Source: Bondarzewia mesenterica (lineage: Eukaryota; Basidiomycota; Agaricomycetes; Russulales; Bondarzewiaceae). From it: 33,169 nt of DNA. How positions within the stretch are numbered: position 1 is the first letter of the stretch; each line of letters opens with the position of its first letter. Both the position numbers and the translations under genes were made by a program. A model generated the notes under the pieces. That model did not search any database and was not told where the DNA came from. It saw only the letters and a list, made by a program, of their open reading frames with translations. The DNA lies in NCBI GenBank assembly GCA_004802705.1, contig SGPL01000371.1, positions 1 through 33,169 of the forward strand, written 5' to 3'. Of this stretch, positions 11,600-22,542 are shown in pieces.

Positions 11600-12380
11600 T
11601 TGAGCTGNNACAATATCTCAAATTGTGGCCTTGATGANACCTCAAAGTCCAACACAAAAATGTAGCAGAGCTTTATGTAAGACTATCATCCTCACAAACT
11701 CTTTGTATTTAGTTTTTGANAAGGCNATAAATGAAGAATATCTGTTTTACCATGACTGTTATATTTATTATTGCAACAAACTAACATCTCAAGTTGCCTT
11801 GATGTCACAAAATCATGCAGGTACTTACTTATNTAGATTTTTATCATAACTATGTCTTTGAGGANTGAAGTGCATATTGAGTATACGTCACTTTTTCANA
11901 GTTATGGCAAGCTTCAACAAACTATAGTCATGATGAGCACNTCNATATTAAAAAGCAAATTGTGGCAGCATANCATGGAGNTATTTATAATCATATATTT
12001 TGCTTTTTGATATCCATATGCTCATGTGGCACCTCAAAAAATTTTGNTGATCTCGTTTGATACATCAGACATTACGTATCTCAGAGAATGATTTAATCTC
12101 AGCTTANAATGCTTNCTTCACTTATCCCTCCACTNAAATCTCAGGTTCATATGCTTGAGCTGCTNAGAAGCTTAAATTTTGACAGTCTCAATATACCAAT
12201 GCCACCACCTCTTCATATTAAAATCAAAGAGAGGCTTGGGTACTGAGATNTCTCCGTGAATATACTCATGCAGGTGCAAAGAGTGAATTTTTTACAGTGA
12301 AAGCAAGTATAATAATGTTGAAGGAAGGGAAAAGCACAGAGATATTTGTTAGGAGAGGGCCATTGCATTGCACAGCATAA
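11600..12380 (+). pseudogene. Unidentified coding relic downstream of integrase-core gene
   Basis: Not recognised, but clearly of coding origin. One frame reads IVAAxHGxIYNHIFCF (about 11.96-12.0 kb), then YIRHYVSQRMI, then SQVHMLELL and SLNFDSLNIPMPPPLHIKI (about 12.13-12.22 kb). A shift leads to EYTHAGAKSEFFTVKASIIM and GKSTEIFVRRGPLHCTA before a TAA at about 12378. An upstream open part starts near 11625 (MALMxPQSPTQKCSRAL). Gln-to-stop changes, frameshifts and about 20 n bases break it. It is on the same strand as the integrase relic and starts about 130-150 bases after it, so it may be a second gene of the same element. No function proposed. Confidence 0.55.
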
Positions 12381-13226
12381 ATGATTCCCGCATCTATTTA
12401 ACTTTATGTTAAAAATTCATTAAAGTCTTGAATAAATTAATATTGAAGTTGATCTCCTATTTAATGAGTGCAATTATGTTTGTGTAATCTCTGAATATAT
12501 ATTCTCAAATATGCATTCTCCATTCATAAATGTACCATTATATTTTTATACATTGTAATCTTTGAAAATTATTCTTATGGTAAAGTGATTAAATCCCCAG
12601 TATATAATGCCTTTCAATTGATATATAGTTATATCAACCATTATGTTGGCATCAAAATCTCTAGCTACTTAATTAATTTTCAAATGAAAGGTAATGAGTA
12701 AATGCTTGAATATAGTTGTTCTTTGAAATTTATTAATATAATATATATATGATCTTTCATCTTTGTGATCAAGTAATAACTTTACAATAGCTGCAGTTGA
12801 AAGATCTTTATAACTCAATTAGTATGCCATAGAGAACTTGTGATTGATATTTCTTTAAATATTGTATTATATTGTTGACACTATAACTGAATTGATCTAT
12901 ATAATGATCCAAGCTTATAATGAGACATTATTCTGCATAATTTATAAATGTCTGTGCTAGTTAATTCAAATATAGAAAATGCTTTTTATTAGCCTTGTTT
13001 AATTGAAAATGTAGTCTCTTGCTTTATTGGTATCTAAATTTATTTTAATTGCTCTTTCAATCTCTTTAGTCAATACATTTAGCAATAGATATCGCCTGAC
13101 TTTGTGCTTCCATGTGTTTTTATTTTCATTATATATATGCATATATATTGTAAACAAACTGTCATATGCACAGCTCCATGTTGTAGCATTTCACTTAAAT
13201 CTAACTAAACCTATTTGTTGAGAAAC
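12381..13226. other. Very AT-rich spacer, no gene seen
   Basis: About 850 bases of strongly AT-rich sequence with several AT microsatellite-like runs (for example near 12738 and 13127). The short open frame at 13027-13221 looks like chance. It separates the integrase element from the 3' end of the helicase relic. Confidence 0.5.
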
Positions 13227-15285
13227 TTAAATTTTATTTTGTTTCTTATTTGAGCTACTAGATTCTTCTTCAAATTTGCACTTTCCTAAAATCCCATCAT
13301 CTAATTTGATTTTTTTAAATTGTGTTATAGTATCAGCCATTTGTCTTTTCTTTGATATTTTTCCTTTATCAACACTTAACTGTTCAAGGTATGTGGAACC
13401 CTGTGTAGGTACATATGTATGTATCAAGCTTTTACTTACATTATTTACCTCATTTTGATCATTATCAACAGCTGATGTAGATGCTATTGGTAAAGTTTTC
13501 TTTAACTTGGATATCACCTTCCATTGCAAGTTTACATTTTTAGACTCTTCTATATTTGAAATAAATAGGCTTAACTTAGTCCATTTCAATGAATGATGAA
13601 AATGTCATGGCATATAATTATTACCTTTCTATTGACAACATGCAGTAATAAGCTGATGTCTTATTTGACTTTGAATATTATATAGTAGCTTTTCTTCGTA
13701 TTATAAAGTTGTAATCTCATCTAGTATCTTTAGCTCTCTAATTTCATTGATGTAAGTCACCAGCTTTCAAACCTCCTATAATCTTTTTAGCATTAAACCT
13801 TTATATAAATATTGTTCCTTGCAAAGTTAACCCACAAGATAGACATGTATAAAATGATTGATATGAGAAATAATTTTGTAGATCAACAACATTATATGTT
13901 CTTGTTCTTCCTTGTCATGCAAAATTTATCATTGTAAAGTTTGGTACTAAAAGAACTTGAGTTCATTTGATATTGATTGCTTTACTATTAGATAATTCAT
14001 ATTTAATATTTAGGGTTTGACTTAAAGGAGGAATCACATTCAATAGTAAGCCCTCAAGTTGTATTGCAGATGATGGATTTCTTAACTTTACAAATACTGT
14101 ATTCAAGCATGGATGTTCATCATCCATTCTATCTTTTTTTAACTAACTACCATTCCTTCAGCTCCATTTGTGATACAACATTCAGGTGCTTCATTGTGAT
14201 TCATCATCACTGGTAATCCTATACACAACTTCAATATTCTAGGATGATTTTCACTATAAGCATGTTGCAAGTTCTAGATTCTTTTTTGCAAATCTTCAAA
14301 AATCTTATTTTTACTATAAAGTGAATTAGAAATCTTCTTTCTGTATTGTACTTTTTTTATCATTATTATTTAGAGATGCCCATTTATTAATTGAATAAAA
14401 TATTGAGTTTTGTTGATCTGACTCTCTTGTAAATCACTCAGTGCCCAGTTTATTGATTTTATCTCTATATGCATTGTATGATATTATAATTGAAATATCA
14501 TGGAAGTTAGAGTTAACTAGCTTTGAATTATCAATCTCTCTTCTTGCAATTCTTAAATTCAATAAAGCAACATCAGCTTTTGTACAATTACGATATCGCA
14601 TATTTTCTAAAGCTTTTTTAAAATCTTGATCTTCTTTTGATTAGTTTATCTGCCTCATATTTTATTTTAGAATAACAACTATTGTAAATTTATATCAAGC
14701 AAATTTTCTCATAGCTTCTTGTTGATTTAAATAGCTATTTGTGTGATGCATTTGAAAAAAGGTCACATTTTGACTATACAAAAGTGGCACTGCACCAAGA
14801 GGTAGAAGTTGTGTAAAATCACCTACGCATATTATGTTAATTCTACCAAAAGCATAATTGGGTTCTTCTAAAGCCTTGCACATTTGTGTTGATATATTAT
14901 ATATACTTTTATAGTCAATTATAGATATTTTATTTAAAAATATATAATTAATATGTTTAAGTTTTGCTTTTATATTAGCCATTATTTGCATGTTGTTACT
15001 GATATCCCATCCTGTAATACTAAGGACTGAATGATATGTTGATCCTAAAACTTGAACAGCAGCAGAACCAGTTGGNGCTAAAACTAAAAAGCGATATGAT
15101 TCATTGTTCATATTGAAAAAATAAATCAATGCTTTTATGACTTGTGATTTTTCTGTTTCTGTNATACCTCCTAAATACATTTTGAGNTAATTATCATTTT
15201 GTTCNACTGCATGATTTGCAACAATATGAAATGCTNGCTCTTGCTCATTATTTAACTTATATTGTATGATAGTATCATCTATAAT
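13227..15285 (-). pseudogene. PIF1-like helicase, C-terminal part (Helitron-type or free-standing), decayed
   Basis: SF1B DNA helicase of the PIF1/Helitron type, read 15285 to 13227. It begins YKLNNEQ...FHIVANHA just inside the junction with the array. The Walker A region (about 15171-15145) reads GGxTETEKS instead of a GGxxGTGKS form. LxPTGSAA follows, then STYHS. The DEIS box is NKIS (about 14.93 kb). Walker B region GDFTQLLP lies at about 14.83 kb. Further matches are ENMRYRNCTKADVALL (about 14.59 kb), LCIGLPVMM (about 14.21 kb), QGRTRTYNVVDLQNYFSYQS then FYTCLS (about 13.84 kb), and HSLKWTKLS with a Lys/Ser-rich tail to the stop at 13227. Several stops and shifts are present. The N-terminal part, including any Rep domain, is missing because the frame ends at the array near 15.29 kb. 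So Helitron membership cannot be shown. Confidence 0.92.
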
Positions 15286-16110
15286 TTTTTATTTGAGCCT
15301 ATTCAGTGCCTTTTTCTATCTTAGACAGTCTANCCGAACATGCTTTTTGCCCATCTCNAATNGTCAGTTGAGCCCAGCTAATGGCAATGTGAGCCCATCT
15401 CTAACAGTTCAGCTAGTGTCATCATTTGTCTACTCTNACAGTTGGGCTGAGTGNGATGGGTGCAGGTATTGCCCTTGCCCAGTTGCTATTATCCTCCATC
15501 TCTGANAGTTTGGCTGAGCATGAGCAGGGCAATATTAGGCCCTTGCTCATTTGCCACTATTCCCCACCTCTGATAGTTCAACTGAGCATAAGCAGGGCAA
15601 TATTAAGCTCTTGCTCATTCACTATCATTCCTCACCTCTAACGGTTCAGCCAAGCATGAGCAGNGCAATATTNGGCTCTTGCTNATTCACCATCATCCCC
15701 CACCTCTNACAGTTCAACTNAGCAAGAATAATGATAATTGTTTTTTTTTGTGCTTGTCATCTCTGACTGTTCGGCCTAGTATGAAGGATAGTAATCTATT
15801 TTTTTGCCTGCTGGCCACTCCTGANNGTTCAGCTGAGTAAGAATAGAGGAAATCTTTTTTTTTCTGTACTGGCCATCTCTGACNGTTCAGCCTAGCATGA
15901 AGGATGGTAATTTTTTTTTTTTCAGNNTNCTGGCCACCTCTGACAGTTTAGCTAAGCAAGATTAATAATAATTGTTTTTTTCTGTGCTCACCATCTNTGA
16001 CTGTTTAGCCCACTCACCACCTCTGATCATTCAACCTAGCTTCAAAAATAACATTGTACNCTCTTACNGTTTAGGCCAACATTAAAAACACCATTTGTTT
16101 TTTTTCCCTG
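15286..16110. repeat. Left subterminal tandem array of the KDZ-type element
   Basis: At least ten copies of a motif close to CACCTCTGACAGTTCAGCTGAGCA. The first part has units of about 70-80 bases that also share GAGCAGGGCAATATT and GCCCTTGCTCATTTGCC; the second part (15.73-16.1 kb) has T-rich spacers. Similar units occur at 29.0-29.27 kb in the opposite orientation, so the two arrays bracket about 14 kb as long, complex inverted repeats. Including the shared phrase GATGGGTGCAGGTATTGC (about 15457 on this side, and on the complement near 29235 on the other), the match is clear by eye. The array directly abuts the truncated helicase. Several n bases. Open frames here are artefacts of the repeat. 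Confidence 0.88.
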
Positions 16111-16164
16111 CAGGCAAATTATCTACTTAATATACTCTTCACTACACTACTGCATACTNTGTTA

Positions 16165-19100
16165 GTGATTCATTTCTTTTTTTTACCTTCNCAAATTCCT
16201 CCAGTGCTTGGTTCAAGAACTTATCCTACATTTCCTTCTGCNGGACGGCATATGCATGGTGTTCAGCCTTCTCTACCACATTCACCATCTCCATGTGTAA
16301 TCCCNAAATATCTCTCTTATTGTGAAAGCATATCACTGTCCAATNTATCTCTGTCTNCAACAATTTCATNTGTTTCTGCCATTGCTCCCTCAATGCCTTC
16401 GCTCACAGCCAGTGAACTCAATAAACTATGGTGTCAGTAAGCATATNGNNATTAGCCAGCCCAATGNAAAACATGAGCATGATGCAAAGGNAAAAGGTAG
16501 GTCACTNACACTTCTCCATCTANCNATTGTCTTCAGCATCNNAGAGAACATCCATGTTCTNAATCTATAANAGGCCTTTCTTTTTCATCCTTGGTAGACT
16601 CAACTCTATGATCACTATGCTCATATTNAGATGATCTTTCTTCAATTCCTTGTACACACCAAGTACATTCACATTAGCCTTGAGGTGCATTATGGCTCAC
16701 TGACATGCAATGTATGTCTTTGAATGTTCACAGACATTGCCTTCCAGAATGATCACTTCATTCCATGCCTAGGTCTTCTTCTTCTAGCTATTGGCCTATC
16801 TCATTGAGCCGTAAAAGAAAAATGACTTGTAGCTAATGATAATCTATATGTGATAGAGTGCATCATTGGCTTGGCCTTTTCAAAGCTCTAGTTCTTGATT
16901 GGCCAGCTCCTCCAGACCTAACTTTCTGCATTTTATGATATAGAGGATANAGAGGAGGGCAATGGCCATCTTTTTAGTAGGAACAGTGTCAGGAATGTCA
17001 TCTGTATACTCTTTTACCAATTCCTCTAGAATGGGCTCATCTTTATTCACTTCAGGATCAAGNATGATGTTGGGTGGGATATTTTNCNACTCAGCACNAG
17101 GGTCAGCCAATCCAACATACTTTTNAGCCTCCCTTTNAAAAGCAGTAATCTAATTCTCAAGCNGACACTGAGATTCANTGAGCTCAGCTANCACTTCTGC
17201 TGAAGCATTTTAGGATAGATGGCTGACNTGAGCTNATANAGACAATNTTAATTGTATCTGTTAGATGTACTTCNAAGAAATAATGTTTCCACTCACTGTG
17301 CCTCCTNTATCTTAATCCNAGTTAAAAGCCATACAGTAGATCCTCGTGGAACCTGCCTGCTGGCCTACCGCTCATTTTTGANCAGTGTCAACTAATATGC
17401 TGCTTGGCTGGGCACTNGNAAGGCCNTTTTAGTTCAAATACAATAATGTATTTNAAACACATTAGCTCACTCCACTCCTTCTAGACATTATAAATATCCA
17501 GAAGCTCTAAATAATCTCGCCGGCCTCATCACTAGCCCATTCTTTTACTAACTGGCAATCAATTGAGGTATCAAGTGCTTAAAAGGCCTCCTGANTAGCC
17601 TCNAAGGCATTCATCACCTTGATGTATTTCTTACATATTNCTGAAACTAAACAGAGATTATTAGGCAATAAGATCAAAACATAGTTGTGGGTAGACCCAT
17701 CTTAATTTACTTCTTTCAGTTGAAGTTTGTCATATGAGCATCCAAGGTTTCTCTTCAGTGAGAGGTTACCATAGTCCAGGTGCTACCAGAGATCTGCTTG
17801 AGGGAAGCCCACAAGGTCTCTAAAATCTCCTTATCAACTTGAGCAGCCCCCTGTATGAATTTGGGATAAAACTAGCAAAAGCATTGCTCCTGATGACCAT
17901 GGATATGCCACATACCAATGCCTCTAATAATCTCCAAGCCAGAGGGCATGGTGAGATGAGGACTATCAGTAAAGTGATGGAGAAGATGCATGCCATACTG
18001 GCACATGATATCATACATAATCAGGACCTGAGGGAGATCATCGACAGTCTTTAGAGCTCCACTGAGGGAATAATCCATATTCATCTGTCTGAACAAGTCA
18101 TTAGTGGCCAGCTTTAGCATTAGCATCAGCGGTATTAGCATCAGTATTGCTAAAGATTGGCCATCAAGTTTAGCTTACCTCTCACCCTTTTAAAAGTTAA
18201 CAACAGCTTGNGGGCAAAAATAGCCATGCTGGGCACAGGCTGTGGCCCTAATTTCAGTGGCCTCTAAGTTATGTCAGTTGGCATTGGCCTGATTCACTGC
18301 CCTGTAGTTGCTACAGGTGGATCTCTTTGACTGAATAAGTTATGGAGCAAATAATATGTAAATTATGACATACATCTTTTGATTCAATAGCAGCCTGGAG
18401 GTGGTCCTTATAATTGCCCTCAGTGACTATGTAGCCAGTCCCATCAATAAGCACCACATTATCCCATGGGTTCTTCATCTTCATATGCTCAGCAGAAAAA
18501 TTTCCATTTATAACAAAACTCCTCATATACTTCTATTTCTCCTCATCCTCTCTCTAGTTATCTAGTATGTTGACTCCAAGCTGAGGGCAGGCCAGGCAGA
18601 AGAGGATGAGTTTGCCATCACTGATGTGGCCATCGGCNNNGTGGNNACACCCATGCCATTTCTTGAATTTCAAATGTTGCCATTNATGAGACACTCTGAG
18701 TAACTCTNGATATNTATTCTNAGGNACATGCNACTCAACATCAGCTATCAAAATTGATNACNNATGNNNGCTTGGGCTCACNNGGATGGTATCANGGAAG
18801 GCACTNGTNNTCACNCTCTNGAGCTTGCTGTAGAAGTTGAGGGCAGTAGTCTTNCATTCTAGGTTGTCTANGAGGAAATCATCCAAGACCTAAAAAGTAA
18901 ANNCTGTCNTNGGANCTTTGAAGCTTGTTGNGTANAGCNNGANNTCAAACAGCTNAATGTNGACANGTTGAGAATTTGGGCATNNGCATCAGCNTGCANA
19001 GAGCTGGTGGATGNNNGACTNGTNGACAATNGTTATCATANNATTGCNATNNCTGTCNTACNTNAGNGGTNATTCACGGCCATCATCTAGCACTANAAAN

Positions 19101-19790
19101 TNGCNATCNTTNATGGTCTNNCATTCCTCANTTTNNGNATGGNCTACTTNAGGCNAGTCACTGGCCNNGGNAGTCTGGNGCTCATACCATGGACAAGGAT
19201 CTCCGCCATGGCCTAGATGAAGAACAATTCTCACCTGCCTAAGCCAAACTAGACCAAAGTAAGATCTCATCCATTGCTCAACTCTATGGAAAGGGCTGTG
19301 CAGGTGAGCCTCCTGGCAACATTCTATGCATAACATTGGCTGGCCAAAGCAGTCGAGACATCTCCAGCTGCCCTTCACAGCCTTACAGTGGGAGCATTGT
19401 CGGTCACCATTTGGACATTCAGCATAAAGGAGTTGGTGAAGGTACTGGCCTTAGTGGGGAAGCCAATCCCTTAGATAGTCATTCTGACTCTGTCAAGGAA
19501 ATGACCAGCATTCAGACTTATCATAGAGGACCATGTCTTACCCACAAACTCACCTTTCCTCTCTTCTTGGCCATGATTGACGTCGGGGTAAGATCCAAGG
19601 GTGCAGAGAAATCAAAGGCAAAGTTTAGTAGATCCATTGCCATTCTCGGGGTGCTTGGCCCAGTGTACTTCATTGATAGAGTGGCCTGAACATGGACCTG
19701 CTTGACCTTGATGCCTCTCTTTGTCTTCCATTCTTTGAAAATGATCAATTGAGCATCAGGCGAGGCATATCTTCGCTTTTTAGAGCCCAT
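16165..19790 (-). pseudogene. KDZ transposase with CxC2 cysteine cluster, decayed
   Basis: Transposase of the Kyakuja-Dileera-Zisupton class of fungal DNA transposons. The chosen start is the Met at 19790 (MGSKKRRYASPDAQ), since KDZ proteins often open with a basic tract. The CxC2 cluster lies at about 19440-19190: ECPNGDRQCSHCKAVKGSW, RCLDCFGQPMLC, then PFHRVEQW and LHLGHGGDPCP. A linker follows (DDFLxDNLExKTTALNFYSKL at about 18.85 kb). The RNase H-like core has NGNFSAEHMKMKNPWD (about 18.51 kb), YDIMCQYG (about 18.01 kb), IHGHQEQC (about 17.89 kb) and ETLWASLKQI (about 17.81 kb). Late matches are YKSFFYGSMR (16.8 kb) and a helical end near 16.3 kb. The first core Asp of DGNF is Asn (18506-18508). 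There are many TAG/TGA stops at Gln, Arg or Trp positions. Density of n is highest at 18.63-19.2 kb. It lies downstream of the TET gene on the same strand. Confidence 0.93.
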
Positions 19791-20228
19791 GGTGGTATAA
19801 AAAGAGCTGCGCCAATGAGCAGAACAGTCAACAGATGGCAACAGTAACTGAGTGATTATCTGATTGATTGGGAGATGATTCAGCCCCTCCTAGTGATAAC
19901 TCTAGAGATCATGTTATCTGAAGGCCTTATCAGTAGAAAAATGATGTCATCCAATGATGGGCCAATCATCAGGTAATCTAAAATACAGAGATTGTTAAGA
20001 GGTTCCGGTCACTCTGGCTGACGATACCAATGTCTGCAGTGACAGTGGGTTTATCCACTGGTTATTTGTCAGCTTGGGCTTGCAAGAAATAGTCGACTCA
20101 CGACGCATAGCAACCTCAACAAATTCACATTAATTGCTATTTATTGAGAACATTCTAAAACTCTCTATCTCATCAAATCAATCAATATTCATCTCTACAC
20201 CACTCCCCATGCCTAGCCGTAATATCAT
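19791..20228. other. Spacer between TET/JBP and KDZ genes
   Basis: About 440 bases upstream of the KDZ start and downstream of the oxygenase. It would contain the KDZ promoter. No other gene seen. Confidence 0.5.
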
Positions 20229-21609
20229 CCTGACACCATTATTGAAATACTGGCCCCATTCCATCTATCCACTGGCCTGCACACCCAGCCACTCATGCAC
20301 ATTATCCCTCATAAAGAAGGCATAGCATATACACTCACCATCAACTTGTAGAACTGAGTATATCAGCACTTGGCCACAGATGGCCGCAACAGTCCTCAAA
20401 TTATATTTAAAAGATAGCCTTATTTCTGGGAGCTCGAAGATGGCCCAGTTATAGGGGCCGATAGTAGCCAGCAGGTCATACCACTCAGCCTGACTATTTC
20501 CATCTTGGTGTGGTGGGGCTAGCCACTGAGCAATCATGGAGATCCTATTGAAGACTGACAGCCTTGGTGAATGAGCTCAGTGAGGTCGGTGATGTCACTG
20601 AGTTTCTCAATGCATTCCATCCTGGCAAAGCATTGTTCAGGATGGATGATCCTCATGATGCCACTGAGGATGGCTGATGACTCCACAAAGTCCTGCAGCC
20701 ATTGATGGCATCTCAGGTCAGAGTGTTGGCCTCGAAAGCTAGCTGAGCATTTGAGGGGATATTCGGTAGTCTGTAAGCAAAGGCAGAGAAATGGCGGCAT
20801 CAGCAAATGAACAGAAATGGTGGCGTCAGCATCGACATTGGCAATATGAATTTGGTCAGGGTATAGTTCAAATGTTCCATTGGGAGGTAAATTAGTTTAC
20901 TCACATGGTGTGCCTATTCAAACTAGCCTGGGGACATTTCTACTGACCTAGGAGGCATTCTTGTACAGTCCTCCAGGTTATGATACAGCTCGACTTCTGA
21001 ATGTCAGTTGCCACCCTCTTTCAGCTTGCACATCAGCTTCAACTTTGCCACTGCTTGCCACATTACAACCTTGGGATGGCTTGAACCTCAGTCAGCCAAC
21101 ATAGTGATAGTTGTACATACCTGTCTTTGTGATGCCAATAAATCTGGCAAATAGAAAAACAAGATCTTGCCATGAATGTCGACGACTATTGCAGGCAAGT
21201 CATAGTGGAGAAATGGCCGGGGGTAAAGATGAGGGTAGGCCTGAGTTAGCTGCTTCTCGGTGGCATCAGGCCCACTACACAGATCTATTCGGGCATAATT
21301 GGCATACTGCTATGCATCCCATGGGACAATGACTGCGGGTGACTGTCAATGACGTGGCAATCATTAACAATGATAAAACCCACTGAAATTGTCTATGGTA
21401 AGCAAAAGCCAGTCTATGATTCTTTNACACTCATATAGTTGGCCGACAGNCAATGGCGAGTGAAGCAAGCTGGCCGTGTAGCCCCGGAGAGACTGTTGAC
21501 CACCAAGTTTTTGCTGGAACTCACCATGCATATGCTCAGCAAATGTTTTCATTTTTTCTAGCATCCAGATTGCTGGCTTGTCAGGTTGAGAATGTGTAGT
21601 GGAGTCCAT
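20229..21609 (-). pseudogene. JBP1/TET-type 2-oxoglutarate Fe(II) dioxygenase, decayed
   Basis: Resembles fungal TET/JBP oxygenases, which oxidise 5-methylcytosine in DNA and are known to be linked to KDZ transposons. Probable start 21609 (MDSTTHSQPDKPAIW). Landmarks: RPFLHYDLPAIVVDIHGKIL and FFYLPDLL (about 21.15-21.2 kb), followed by a GTATGT donor; VEMSPG then a stop at an expected Trp (about 20.93 kb); HSDLRCHQWLQDF and MRIIHPEQ (20.6-20.7 kb); PPHQDGNSQAEWYDLLATIG (about 20.5 kb) with the HxD iron-binding motif intact at 20502-20510; FELPEIRLSFKYNLRTVAAI; then VLIYSV where the family has a His (Tyr at 20358-20360, CAC to TAC type); and YAFFMRDNVHEWL. A frameshift near 20.57 kb joins the two main blocks. 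With the second metal His gone and stops present it should be inactive. It ends MGPVFQ then TAA near 20230. Confidence 0.85.
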
Positions 21610-22542
21610 GGGTAAATGTGACAGTTGTATGAGACTGTTGTTGTAAATGAGCAGAACAAGGGGATGGTTGAAAGCACAAATTTCAGGTAAGGTCACAGCA
21701 ATGTGACATCTAAGCTTTCAGTTAGAGTGCGAGAAAGTATTTTTGTAAGACAACAGTAAAGTAAATTGAATTGCAAAGTATATATAATGGTTGGTGTGAT
21801 GTGGGGATGTGTGTTCCATCTTGTCCTAATCAGGCAAGTCTTGTGGTTCATACTGCGAGAGATAGTTCAAGGCATGCAAAAAAGAAAACAAGTATATGAT
21901 AAATAAGCAAAGTGATAATTGTCTAAGTTTATGATGCTGGCACCGACAACAGATGAGAAATTGAAAGAATTGAGCATATAAATCATGTTCATGCTCATTG
22001 TGCCTAAACCTGGCCTCACTGAGAACATTATCTTCAACTCTACACCAAGGCCATATTTTAGGGTTCAACAGACCATGGACATTGGAGTGTNTACATNCTA
22101 CATATNATTGCTCTTATTTTTTAGTTCACTGACTGTNNTGATTAATTNAATTAGGCTGCCCATGAGCACTNTGCANCTTGTNGCTNAGCATTGCCTCACN
22201 GACACNATNNATATTNCACCCAACACNACTCCTCAACTTCTGTTAATGACNATTGTCAGGGATCATGCAGACAGTGTTTGCACTCTCAAGTGTACATATG
22301 CCAAGCACAACAGATGGACATTGGATGCAACAAATGATCTCCGGAACAATCGAATGTTACAATGAATGACGGTGGCATCAGGAAGGGCTTGACTAGATGA
22401 GATGATTCATCTTCCGAGAGCCAAATTCCATCAAATAATCTCATTGATATGGTCTCTAATGGGTCAGCCATTCCAATCTCTCTCTGTTTCTCTCTCCTTG
22501 CCTTTTTCTCCCTCCTGTGCACTAAAGTTTTATATTTCCCAA
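21610..22542. promoter_or_regulatory. Divergent intergenic region between TET/JBP (-) and gene A (+)
   Basis: About 930 bases separate two divergently read genes, so it should hold both promoters, perhaps a shared control region. A pyrimidine-rich stretch (CTCTCTCTG, CTTTTTCTCCC) lies just upstream of the gene A start at about 22475-22515. Open frames at 21826-22068 and 21985-22365 look incidental. About 20 n bases at 22091-22251. No promoter motif can be named with confidence. Confidence 0.4.

Noticed and set aside
13227..15285. Firm call of a complete Helitron
   Set aside because: Only the helicase part is present. No Rep/HUH domain and no CTRR-type end with hairpin could be found, so only PIF1-like helicase is called.
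15266..15766. Several plus-strand open frames of 70-80 residues
   Set aside because: They arise from the tandem array; all carry the same repeated phrase in shifted frames.
22286..22522. Minus-strand 78-residue open frame rich in Arg and Lys
   Set aside because: It is the complement of a pyrimidine-rich stretch upstream of gene A, probably promoter sequence.
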